From the NCBI GenBank assembly GCA_023259685.1, contig JALRGP010000052.1, positions 1 through 7,255 of the forward strand: a stretch of DNA of 7,255 bases. Reading direction: 5' to 3'. Shown here one piece after another: positions 1 to 7,079 of the stretch (position 1 is its first letter; the number at the start of each line of letters is the position of its first letter). The notes beneath the pieces are model-generated. The model was not told the DNA's origin. It ran no database searches and saw only the letters and a program-made list of their open reading frames with translations. Origin of the DNA: Alphaproteobacteria bacterium (GTDB taxonomy: Bacteria; Pseudomonadota; Alphaproteobacteria; JALRGP01). A program made the translations under genes and the position numbers.

Positions 1-18
1 AATATCTTTGCTAAAATT

Positions 19-387
19 TCAACTGTTTTTGGGTAAACCTGGGTGGTTACAAATATTTTTATGTTTGAATTTTCCCACATGAGGCTGTAATTCAAACATG
101 CTTTCTAAATCATAAAATTGCCTTGCTTCAGGTTTCATTAAATGAACCATGACTGTCCCGGCCACATCAATCAACAGCCACTCTGATTGAGAATCGCCCT
201 CTGTATAAGTGTATTTTTTGAATTCCTTTGATATTTCTTGAGATATTGCATGCATTTGACGATTCGATAAAACCGTTGCAACAATGGTATAATCAGTCAA
301 AGAAAAAGGACCACCCACTTGAATGTTTTCCCCTTTTTTATCATCAATAATTTTAAGAATGTGCACAACGATGTCATCAAGTTCCAT
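19..387 (-). CDS. rsfS: Ribosomal silencing factor RsfS (YbeB/Iojap family)
   Basis: The 122-residue product matches the RsfS/Iojap family throughout its core. Visible marks are the N-terminal helix region, a DYTIVAT strand (residues 32-38) followed by SNRQMHAI, and the family block SEWLLIDVAGTVMVHL (68-83) leading into EARQFYDLESMF (87-98). Members bind ribosomal protein uL14 on the 50S subunit and block joining with the 30S, lowering translation when nutrients are short. The ATG at 387 is preceded immediately by an in-frame TAA, so no longer start exists. No Shine-Dalgarno site is visible. The C-terminal tail after about residue 100 is basic and not conserved. The gene is divergent from the ntrY-like kinase. 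The family often sits before rlmH, but only 18 bases lie downstream of the stop here, so this cannot be seen. Confidence 0.93.
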   Translation of the reverse strand: MELDDIVVHILKIIDDKKGENIQVGGPFSLTDYTIVATVLSNRQMHAISQEISKEFKKYTYTEGDSQSEWLLIDVAGTVMVHLMKPEARQFYDLESMFELQPHVGKFKHKNICNHPGLPKNS

Positions 388-416
388 TTATGTTTAAAAA
401 CATTCATATCCTTAAA

Positions 417-424
417 ATTATAAT
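417..424. promoter_or_regulatory. Self-complementary -10 box between rsfS and ntrY
   Basis: The 43-bp gap between the two divergent starts contains ATTATAAT (417-424). This holds a perfect TATAAT on the plus strand (419-424) and another on the minus strand (417-422). No good -35 hexamer is present at normal spacing in either direction. A plus-strand start about 7 bases after the box falls near 431, exactly at the GTG of ntrY. A minus-strand start would fall near 410 and give rsfS a leader of about 20 bases. This is a motif-based inference, and AT-rich sequence makes chance matches common. Confidence 0.4.
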
Positions 425-430
425 ACCTCT

Positions 431-2161
431 GTGTTCAAAAGAGTCAAATTTACAATGATTACGTATTTTTTATATATCTTGTCAATATTTGGGCTGAGCT
501 TAATTTTCTTCATTCCGGATCAATTGGTTGATCTCCATCCATTATGGTGCTCGATCGTCATTGGATCGGGTATGACATTACTAGGGCTTATGATCATTAA
601 AATATTTGAAATTCGCTCATTTTGGTCGCAATCTCTTAAAACAAAATTACATTTTTTCTTATCAAGTATATTTTTTTTAATGGCTTTTATCCCCAGTTTT
701 TTGATATTGATATTGTCATTTTTTTTTATTGAGTTTCAGTTAAATAATTGGTTTGGACGACCTGTTCAAAATGTGTTTCACAATGCCGAAAAAATTGGTG
801 AATCCTATTTAAAAGAATACCGTAAAACCATCGATTCTTATGTTTTACGTTTAGTCATGATTTTAAGACCCCAAATGTCTTATTTGATTGATCACAGGAC
901 TGAATTTCATCAAATGATTAATGATGCATCTGATGAATTAAACTTGGATGAAATTTTAATTTTTAATGAAGATAAACAAGTCGTATGCAAATCATCTTTG
1001 ACCTTTTCTTTGGCTTTTGAAAAAATTTTAGACAGCGATTTTAAAAAAGCTCAAAAGGGGGCAATTGTCACATTTGATCACAAAGACCGCGTGCGTGCAT
1101 TGGTATTATTAGATCCCGTCACAAAAGCATATTTATTTATTGGCAAAGTCATTGATCCAAAATTACTAGGATATTTAAAAGAAACCCAGTGGTCGAGTCA
1201 ATCCTATCAACATCTATTGGATCAACATGATCGTATGAAAATTTTTTTTATCAGTTATTTCATTTTATTGTCATTGGTTATTTTAACGTATTCCATGTGG
1301 TGGGCATTACGCTTTGGAAATCGATTGTTCCATCCAATTTCAAATTTAATGGATGCAGCCAATCAAATATCTCACGGTGAGCTCAATATCTTGGTGCCAG
1401 AAATGAACACAAAAACTGAATTTGATGATTTGGTTGTGTCATTCAATCAAATGACGGCACAATTAAGAAAACAAAAAGAAGATCTCATTTATTCCCAAAA
1501 AAAGGCTACTTGGTCTGATATTGCTCGAAAAATTGCCCATGAAATTAAAAATCCTTTAACCCCGATTCAACTGAGCGCCGAACGATTAAAACGGAAATTT
1601 TTCAAACAAATTGAAACGGACTGCGATATTTTCAATAATACGATTGATACAATTACAAGACAGGTAGCAACGATTGAGCGCTTAGTCAGTGAGTTCTCTA
1701 ATTTTGCAAGACTTCCAGAACCCATGATGGAATTTCATGATATTATTTCCATTGTCAAAAGCCATGTAGATTTACAAAAAATTGCCTTTCCAGATATCAA
1801 CTTTAAATTACAATGTGACGTTGGTGGGAATTTTAAAATTTTATGCGATGACGGCCAAATTGGCCAAGTCATATTAAATTTGGTTCAAAATTCGGCACAG
1901 GCTTTGAATGAATCTGATACCAAAAACCCCTGGATCCATATTAACCTTACATCAAAAGGATTATTGATTGAAGATAATGGCCCAGGATTTCCAGAGGATA
2001 TTTTACAAAATATTTTTGAACCTTACTTCACAACACGTAAAAATGGCACTGGCTTGGGTTTGGCTTTGAGTGGTAAAATTATCAAAGATCACGGATGGTC
2101 TATCCATTGCCATAATAAAAAAGATGAACCAGGAACAGAAATTTCAATTACATGGACATAA
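431..2161 (+). CDS. ntrY: NtrY-like membrane sensor histidine kinase, short form without PAS
   Basis: The 576-residue protein has hydrophobic segments near residues 10-28, 39-58 and 75-100. A periplasmic-type stretch of about 170 residues follows, then a fourth membrane segment (about 271-292). Next come a HAMP region (about 290-346), a HisKA domain with ARKIAHEIKNPLTPIQLSAE (365-384, phospho-acceptor His370) and an ATPase domain with N-box NLVQNSAQAL (483-492), G1 box DNGPGFP (515-521) and GTGLGLALS (539-547). The H-box context KNPLTPIQLSAERL is typical of NtrY, which with NtrX senses nitrogen or redox state. Standard NtrY proteins are about 750 residues with a PAS domain between HAMP and HisKA; here the helix runs straight through, as in the approximately 600-residue rickettsial versions. 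No ntrX is in the window. The start is uncertain: GTG 431 keeps the basic FKRVK flank before the first membrane helix, while ATG 455 (residue 9) has a weak AAAAGAG 11 bases upstream. The stop is TAA, and the gene is convergent with flhA. Confidence 0.9.
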   Translation: MFKRVKFTMITYFLYILSIFGLSLIFFIPDQLVDLHPLWCSIVIGSGMTLLGLMIIKIFEIRSFWSQSLKTKLHFFLSSIFFLMAFIPSFLILILSFFFIEFQLNNWFGRPVQNVFHNAEKIGESYLKEYRKTIDSYVLRLVMILRPQMSYLIDHRTEFHQMINDASDELNLDEILIFNEDKQVVCKSSLTFSLAFEKILDSDFKKAQKGAIVTFDHKDRVRALVLLDPVTKAYLFIGKVIDPKLLGYLKETQWSSQSYQHLLDQHDRMKIFFISYFILLSLVILTYSMWWALRFGNRLFHPISNLMDAANQISHGELNILVPEMNTKTEFDDLVVSFNQMTAQLRKQKEDLIYSQKKATWSDIARKIAHEIKNPLTPIQLSAERLKRKFFKQIETDCDIFNNTIDTITRQVATIERLVSEFSNFARLPEPMMEFHDIISIVKSHVDLQKIAFPDINFKLQCDVGGNFKILCDDGQIGQVILNLVQNSAQALNESDTKNPWIHINLTSKGLLIEDNGPGFPEDILQNIFEPYFTTRKNGTGLGLALSGKIIKDHGWSIHCHNKKDEPGTEISITWT

Positions 2162-2236
2162 AATGCATCATAAAAAAAATTCCTTATGAATCAGTTGATG
2201 ATTAAAGCATAGCAATTTTACTAAGATTGACGACAC

Positions 2237-4270
2237 CTATCCAATTGTCCCTAAATTTTTGATTTTTGCTTTGGGATCTAATTCGTTTTGTGACATAATG
2301 ACCAAGGATGGTCGCATTTTTTCCGTTAAAAATCGTATATAAGGACGACTCATGGGCGTTGTTAAAACGATCGGTTGTTCACCCTGCATTGTCATTATGT
2401 CAACTTTTTCAAAAATTTGTCTGACAATGTCTTGAGCGGATGATGGGGAAATGGCAAATTGTTTTTGCTCTCCTTCTCCTACAAGCGATTCTTGAATTTT
2501 TTGTTCAATATCAAATGATAAAGTCAAAATGTTTAATTGACCGGAAGGGTCAAAATTTGAAAATGTGATTTGGCGAGACAATCGAGATCTAACGTGCTCG
2601 ATAATAAGTGGAATTGACCGTGAGTAGGTGCACGCGTCCGCAATCGCTTCTAAAATTGATGTCATATCTCGAATGGATACCCGTTCATGCACCAATCCTT
2701 GTAGTATTTTTTGAATTTGTGTGATGCTGAGTTGTCCTGGGACAATATCATTAAGTAAACGTTTATAAGGCTCACTGAGTTCATCCAAAATACCTTGCAC
2801 ATGGGAAAAGTTTAAAAATTCCGCAATATGATCCTTTAAGGTTTCGCTTACATGGGTCATCAACACTGTTGAAGGCTCCACAATGGTCAGTCTTAATCGT
2901 TCAGCTTCCCGTCTTAAAGATGGAGCAATCCACATGGCATCTAACCCAAAGGTGGGTTCTTTTGTTTTTTGCCCCTCTAATGGAATATCTTCTCCCTGTT
3001 GGTGCATCACAAGAAGTGATTGCGGTTGAACTGCACCAGTTGCGATCTTAATTTCTTTGATAAAAATTGTGTAAGAGTTGGTATGAGTTGTAAAACGATC
3101 TTGAAGACGAAGAGATGGAATTGTGACTCCTAATTCTTTCTGGAATTGAAGTCTGAGGCTTTTAATTTGTTCAGTTATTTTCGGCATGAGTCCAATCAGC
3201 CCTGATCCAAATTCCAGACGAATCAGATCCATGGCCAAAGGAGATGTCACGGAATTTTCTCCTTGGGCAGAGGACGATACCACGTCCTTGGTAGAATCTG
3301 CTTCTTTTTTTTCAGGATTTTTGGATAAATGATAGGCCCAAAATCCACTGCCTCCACTCAACAGTACAAACGGTAATATAGGCATGCCCGGTAAGACTGC
3401 AAAAATGCCGGTTAATGCACTACATAAAATAAATGGCAATGGATGATGGCCAAGTTGTCTGAAGAATGCTTGGTCTGTTCGTTCTTCATCTCCGGATTTT
3501 GTAATAATTAAACCTGCGGCGGTTGAAATGATCAAGGCTGGAATTTGTGCAACCAAACCATCTCCAACGGTTAATAATGTATAGGTTCTGGAGGCATCTT
3601 GAAACGACAAACCCATTTGAGCAACCCCAATGATAATGCCACCAATGATATTGATAAATGTAATTAACAGTCCCGCAATGGCATCACCACGAACGAATTT
3701 GGATGCACCGTCCATGGACCCATAAAAACTGCTTTCAGCTTCAAGCATTTTACGTCTGATGCGAGCTTGGGTGTCATTGATGGCACCTGAGGATAATTCG
3801 GCGTCAATGGCCATTTGCTTGCCCGGCATAGCGTCCAATGAAAAACGTGCAGAAACTTCGGCAATACGTCCCGATCCTTTGGTAATCACCACAAAATTAA
3901 TAATAATCAGAATGGCAAATACAATTAAGCCGATGACAAAATTTCCGGACATAACCAGTTGGCCAAAGGCCTCAATCACATGGCCAGCTGCGGCGGTTCC
4001 TTCGTGGCCGCGCCCTAAAATTAACCGTGTGGATGCAACGTTCAAGGCTAAACGAAACAGAGTCAGTACCAACAAAACCGTTGGAAACGTGTTGAAATCC
4101 AATGGTTTTTCAACAAATAAACTCGTGAAAAAAACAAGTATCGATAACGTTAAGGAAATGGATAAAAAGATATCCATTAAAAATGTTGGAATGGGAACCA
4201 TTAAGATCCCCATCAGTATAATCATGCCAATGGCAAAGGCCACTTCGCTTTTTTTGAAAAAATCCAACAT
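2237..4270 (-). CDS. flhA: Flagellar biosynthesis protein FlhA (type III export gate)
   Basis: The 677-residue product is close to the usual FlhA length of about 690. The N-terminal half carries several membrane helices (about 10-50, 61-85, 108-130, 197-218, 236-256, 278-313). It contains the FHIPEP family signature at residues 135-158, with ARFSLDAMPGKQMAID as its core, preceded by INFVVITKGSGRIAEV. The cytoplasmic half begins after a Lys/Glu/Ser-rich linker (about 316-343) and includes FGLDAMWI (441-448), the THVSETLKDHIAEFL helix (472-486) and VSIRDMTSILEAIAD (531-545). FlhA forms the nonameric ring under the flagellar export gate and docks chaperone-substrate complexes. The sequence resembles flagellar FlhA more than injectisome SctV, notably in GHEGTAAAGHVIEAFGQLV and in the C-terminal helix. 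Start ATG 4270 gives the expected N terminus, but no Shine-Dalgarno site is visible. No other flagellar gene lies in the window. The frame is intact, so it is probably functional. Confidence 0.95.
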   Translation of the reverse strand: MLDFFKKSEVAFAIGMIILMGILMVPIPTFLMDIFLSISLTLSILVFFTSLFVEKPLDFNTFPTVLLVLTLFRLALNVASTRLILGRGHEGTAAAGHVIEAFGQLVMSGNFVIGLIVFAILIIINFVVITKGSGRIAEVSARFSLDAMPGKQMAIDAELSSGAINDTQARIRRKMLEAESSFYGSMDGASKFVRGDAIAGLLITFINIIGGIIIGVAQMGLSFQDASRTYTLLTVGDGLVAQIPALIISTAAGLIITKSGDEERTDQAFFRQLGHHPLPFILCSALTGIFAVLPGMPILPFVLLSGGSGFWAYHLSKNPEKKEADSTKDVVSSSAQGENSVTSPLAMDLIRLEFGSGLIGLMPKITEQIKSLRLQFQKELGVTIPSLRLQDRFTTHTNSYTIFIKEIKIATGAVQPQSLLVMHQQGEDIPLEGQKTKEPTFGLDAMWIAPSLRREAERLRLTIVEPSTVLMTHVSETLKDHIAEFLNFSHVQGILDELSEPYKRLLNDIVPGQLSITQIQKILQGLVHERVSIRDMTSILEAIADACTYSRSIPLIIEHVRSRLSRQITFSNFDPSGQLNILTLSFDIEQKIQESLVGEGEQKQFAISPSSAQDIVRQIFEKVDIMTMQGEQPIVLTTPMSRPYIRFLTEKMRPSLVIMSQNELDPKAKIKNLGTIG

Positions 4271-4322
4271 ACGTTTTGGTCAAGGGACACATCACGTTTA
4301 AGACTATTTTAACATATACTTA

Positions 4323-4352
4323 AAACAGGTGATTTCCCAAAATCACCTGTTT
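4323..4352 (-). terminator. Probable intrinsic terminator behind tssK and the SPFH remnant
   Basis: A perfect 13-bp inverted repeat (arm AAACAGGTGATTT at 4323-4335, complementary arm at 4340-4352) surrounds a 4-base loop. It lies 15 bases past the stop of the SPFH remnant and about 50 bases before the flhA start. On the minus strand the stem ends in TGTTTTAAG, a short U-tract, so it fits a terminator for transcripts coming from tssK. The U-tract is modest, and the even symmetry means it could instead be a protein-binding palindrome upstream of flhA. Confidence 0.6.
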
Positions 4353-4367
4353 ATGAAGATTGAATTT

Positions 4368-4817
4368 TTAACAATCAGGTATGTTATTATTTGTTGGCTG
4401 TTGAACATGGGTGTGATTGGCCGTAATAATACTGTTTCGGATTTGATCAAAAATCTCCCCCAGTCCAGATAGTGAATGAGGTAGTAAAATTGTGTTTGTT
4501 TGGCTGTGGTTCCCCAAATCTTTTAGCATGTCAAAATATTGTGTCATTAAGATGAGACTCATGATGTGTTCGGTTGACGTATTTTTAATATTAGATTGAA
4601 ATTCTTGAATTGAATCATAAAATCCTTCAATAATCGCCCGTCTTTGTCCAGCCACACCTTTACCTTGTAAAATTTTGCTTTCTGCTTCTGCTTCCACTTG
4701 TTTAACCCTTAAAATTTTCTCAGCTTCTCCTCTTTCATTTAATTGTTGAATTTTTAAATTAATTGAGCCTGCTTTTTTCTCTATGAGTGGGATTTTAAAA
4801 TGTATTCCTGAATTTTC
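4368..4817 (-). pseudogene. Remnant of an SPFH/HIR-type (stomatin-like) protein, 5'-truncated and internally deleted
   Basis: Reading the minus strand from just after a TAG at 4818-4820 gives about 149 codons. The first part, SGIHFKIPLIEKKAGSIN followed by LKIQQLN, matches the segment near the N terminus of bacterial HIR-like SPFH proteins. It jumps directly to ERGEAEKILRVKQVEAEAES, which belongs to the coiled coil after the SPFH domain. The rest (QGKGVAGQRRAIIEGF, LMTQYFDMLKDLG, TNTILLPHSLSG) is the normal C terminus. From remembered family members of about 300 residues, roughly 120 central residues (most of the SPFH domain) are missing in frame, and the membrane anchor at the N terminus is gone. 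Intact relatives are membrane-attached scaffold proteins. The only convenient start, GTG 4697, would leave a 109-residue C-terminal piece. It begins 16 bases after the tssK stop codon. It is most likely non-functional, although a short C-terminal peptide could still be made. Confidence 0.8.
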
Positions 4818-4833
4818 CTATTTTTAATTTAAT

Positions 4834-6138
4834 TTACTGTATTAATTTTTGATACAAAACAATTTCACTCGGAATAATACCACTTGATTGACTGCGGGGA
4901 TGCATAATGATCAATTGCTCATTTAAATCAATAAAAGGGTCATCTATTTTAATTTCAAACACAATCACTCCTTGAACAGGGGTAAATTGTTGAGCTTCTT
5001 GATAGGGCAGCAAACGTCTGGTGGCTCCACTAATCCGCCGTGTTTTGGCCTCATCCAAATGGCTTTGGGATGAAATTAAAGCTTCTTTTGACCATTCTTC
5101 AAGATTGGATCCTATGAGATTTTTTGATCCCTTGATGCCTATATAAATTTTACTTTGACCACCAATATATGTATCTTTTAACATCATTTCAAAATGGGAT
5201 TCTGTTTGATTGAATACCAAAATATCAACTTCCTGTTCAATCGTAGATAAAAGAGACAATATAACATCTAATATAGGTGTGAGTGATTGATCGATATAAT
5301 TATGGCGATAACTTGGTAATAAAGGCGGAGCTGCAACCTTTAATTGCAATAAAATACTTAAGGCACGTGTTGACATTTGGTGCAAAACGTGGGGCTGCAC
5401 CGCGGTAGATGATAAATATGTCTCCATTTCACATAAAGATTGTAACAAGATACGAATGGTATCCAATGCTAACATTTCATTTTGATAACGCAATGTTAAA
5501 TAGTTCAACTTTTGACGTATTTGTATCACGACATCTTGAGCCAGTCTCATCACATGATTTTTTGGTTCTAAGAAAAAGCAAGGATATGTATAAGGCAATC
5601 TAATAAAACCTTCCTGACAGATATCAATAAGTGCAACTGGCATTACAACCAATCCTTTTGGTAATGTTTTTTCATCATAAACATGTATGCGCGGACACAA
5701 TAACGGGACCGGCATCATATTATTTGGGGTATTCAAATCTTCGATATTTTCTTCTGGATATGGAACATATCTTGGCTTATCTGAAGATAATTCTCCAACT
5801 CCTTGGGGTGCAATTGCAATATACATAAGGATTTTTTGACGATTAGATGATGATTTTGATAAATGTTTTAAATCACATTCAATATCAAAAATATGATGAT
5901 GTTGTTCGTGGCGATAGGAAAAGCACAATCCGTCTTCAAAAATCCCATCAATTTCTAAAATCTTAAATAGTCCTTTGCTTAACAAAATGGGATCAATATG
6001 CAGATGAAATAGACCGTAAGGAAAAGGCAGGGATGCTTTTAAATGGTATTGAAAAAATCTTTCAAATCGATGTCTTTCGGTTTGAAAATGGTGGGGCCCC
6101 AACAGCATCCCTTCGTACCATTGAACAGGAAAAAACAT
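4834..6138 (-). CDS. tssK: Type VI secretion baseplate subunit TssK (ImpJ/VasE family)
   Basis: The 434-residue product has the normal TssK length (about 440-450). It opens with the family hallmark PVQWYEGMLLGPHHFQ (residues 4-19), then PFPYGLFHLHID (38-49) and an IDGIFEDG segment (63-70). The middle contains helical stretches (about 195-310), and the C terminus has FTPVQGVIVFEIKIDD (385-400), as in other TssK proteins. TssK is a trimeric cytoplasmic baseplate component that joins the TssF/TssG wedge to the TssJLM membrane complex; its N-terminal part resembles phage receptor-binding-protein shoulders. Start ATG 6138 puts the hallmark at the usual distance from the N terminus. The leader is almost pure A/T, with no Shine-Dalgarno site. 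In most genomes tssK sits beside tssJ and tssL; here neither is present, and it is followed only by an SPFH remnant. The reading frame is undamaged, so other T6SS genes probably lie elsewhere in the genome. Confidence 0.92.
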   Translation of the reverse strand: MFFPVQWYEGMLLGPHHFQTERHRFERFFQYHLKASLPFPYGLFHLHIDPILLSKGLFKILEIDGIFEDGLCFSYRHEQHHHIFDIECDLKHLSKSSSNRQKILMYIAIAPQGVGELSSDKPRYVPYPEENIEDLNTPNNMMPVPLLCPRIHVYDEKTLPKGLVVMPVALIDICQEGFIRLPYTYPCFFLEPKNHVMRLAQDVVIQIRQKLNYLTLRYQNEMLALDTIRILLQSLCEMETYLSSTAVQPHVLHQMSTRALSILLQLKVAAPPLLPSYRHNYIDQSLTPILDVILSLLSTIEQEVDILVFNQTESHFEMMLKDTYIGGQSKIYIGIKGSKNLIGSNLEEWSKEALISSQSHLDEAKTRRISGATRRLLPYQEAQQFTPVQGVIVFEIKIDDPFIDLNEQLIIMHPRSQSSGIIPSEIVLYQKLIQ

Positions 6139-6185
6139 ATATTTTTATATTAAATATATTTTATTTTAACTTAAATTGTTTAATG

Positions 6186-6259
6186 ATGACAGGGTGCGAT
6201 TTAAAGTACCCGACCCTGCAGGGACCACCTCTCACTCTTAATCACACTCCCTGTGTCAT
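6186..6259. repeat. 74-bp imperfect palindrome, candidate MITE or paired IS ends
   Basis: The left arm begins ATGACAGGGTGCGATTTAAA (6186-6205). The right arm, read on the minus strand from 6259, begins ATGACACAGGGAGTGTGATT. The two arms align with small gaps and continue to AGT in both. The centre contains the perfect palindrome CCCTGCAGGG (6214-6223). Outside the arms the match weakly continues as T-AT-AT. It lies between the divergent tssK and bioD starts. A copy of the left arm recurs at 7051-7079. Size, symmetry and intergenic location suit a small non-autonomous element or the abutting ends of an insertion sequence, but I do not recognise the family. A regulatory palindrome shared by the two promoters is the alternative. 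Confidence 0.6.
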
Positions 6260-6391
6260 AATAATCAAAAATGTCCTTATCAATCTTGATTGTGCTATTA
6301 AATATTCACTTAAAAATCAAAAAAAGACATATTATGCTACAAAAGTCTGGCCCATCTGGTTATAAAGGGCTTCAATGATCAGATTTTAAAA

Positions 6392-7006
6392 ATGTTTTTT
6401 ATATGCGGAACTGATACAAACGTTGGCAAAACATTGGTATCAGCATGGATCTGTTGCCATGCAGGATTTTCTTACTTCAAACCTATTCAAACAGGAACGC
6501 AAGATGGAGCTGATACAGATGCGGTCAAAAATCTTGCACACGCCCCTACTTATCCAGAAATATATCGTTACTCTACACCAGTTTCTCCTCATTTGGCGGC
6601 TCATATAGAAGGTACAATGATTGATATAGATTTTATTCAATTACCATCCTCTCAACGTCTCATTGTTGAAGGTGCAGGAGGTGTCTTGGTCCCGCTCAAT
6701 CCTCAACACCTTATGATTGATCTTATCAAAAAATTAAATATACCTGTCATTGTGGTTGCTCGTACAACCTTGGGAACAATCAACCATACTTTACTCACTT
6801 TGAATGCGCTCCATTCAAGATCTATCCCAGTTTTAGGGGTCATCATGAACGGCCTAACGGATCATTATTCTTCTGGTGTGATATCTGCTATTGAATGGCA
6901 CGGCAGTACGTCTGTGCTGGCTGAATGTCCTTATTTCCAAAGCCTTACCTACGACACGTTAAAAAAACAGTTACTACCACAAAAATTGATGACTGCTTTG
7001 ATATGA
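6392..7006 (+). CDS. bioD: ATP-dependent dethiobiotin synthetase BioD
   Basis: The enzyme closes the ureido ring of 7,8-diaminopelargonate using CO2 and ATP, the step before biotin synthase. The 204-residue product has the P-loop GTDTNVGKT (residues 6-14) at the very N terminus, as is normal for BioD. It also has FKPIQTG (29-35, with the substrate-contacting Lys30), SPHLAAHIEG (65-74), the Mg/nucleotide motif VEGAGG (92-97) with VPLN after it, and GVIMNG (149-154), the adenine-recognition strand. It is slightly shorter than the approximately 225-residue E. coli enzyme, with compact loops but no missing core motif. ATG 6392 fits the family start; only AT-rich sequence precedes it, with no Shine-Dalgarno site. 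No bioA, bioB, bioF or bioC is adjacent, although bioD is usually in an operon with them. Copies of a repeat lie on both sides. A TATTAT at 6330-6335 could be a -10 box, but no convincing -35 accompanies it. Confidence 0.93.
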   Translation: MFFICGTDTNVGKTLVSAWICCHAGFSYFKPIQTGTQDGADTDAVKNLAHAPTYPEIYRYSTPVSPHLAAHIEGTMIDIDFIQLPSSQRLIVEGAGGVLVPLNPQHLMIDLIKKLNIPVIVVARTTLGTINHTLLTLNALHSRSIPVLGVIMNGLTDHYSSGVISAIEWHGSTSVLAECPYFQSLTYDTLKKQLLPQKLMTALI

Positions 7007-7050
7007 GATATGGTGACGACCCAGGGCCTAATAGTGAAAAAAATCAAGAT

Positions 7051-7079
7051 AACAGGGTGCGATTAAAAGTGGGGAGAGG
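7051..7079 (+). repeat. Third copy of the repeat arm found upstream of bioD
   Basis: ACAGGGTGCGATTAAAAGT at 7052-7070 differs at one base from ACAGGGTGCGATTTAAAGT at 6189-6207, in the same orientation. The following GGGGAGAGG (7071-7079) resembles GAGAGG in the inverted copy near 6228-6258. The copies are 863 bases apart and bracket bioD as direct repeats. Just upstream, CGACCCAGGGCC (7017-7028) recalls the palindrome centre CGACCCTGCAGGGACC (6212-6226 region). If the arm is a transposon end, this copy would be the left end of an element reaching beyond the window or a solo remnant. Confidence 0.6.

Noticed and set aside
2162..2236. Candidate terminator between ntrY and flhA (TCATAA/TTATGA at 2168-2189)
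   Set aside because: The stem is only 6 AT-rich base pairs with a 10-base loop and no following T-run, so it is too weak to call.
3759..4301. 180-codon open frame on the plus strand, antisense to the start of flhA
   Set aside because: It lies entirely opposite well-conserved flhA membrane-domain sequence, its product resembles no family I know, and its composition is what antisense of a membrane protein gives.
6033..6365. 110-codon plus-strand frame overlapping the tssK start and the palindrome
   Set aside because: The first third is antisense to the conserved tssK N terminus and the rest crosses the repeat and AT-rich leader; no recognisable domain.
6355..6370. Possible BioR-type operator (GGTTATAAAG) before bioD
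   Set aside because: It lacks the two-sided palindrome of known BioR boxes; a TTATAA core is expected by chance in this AT-rich leader.
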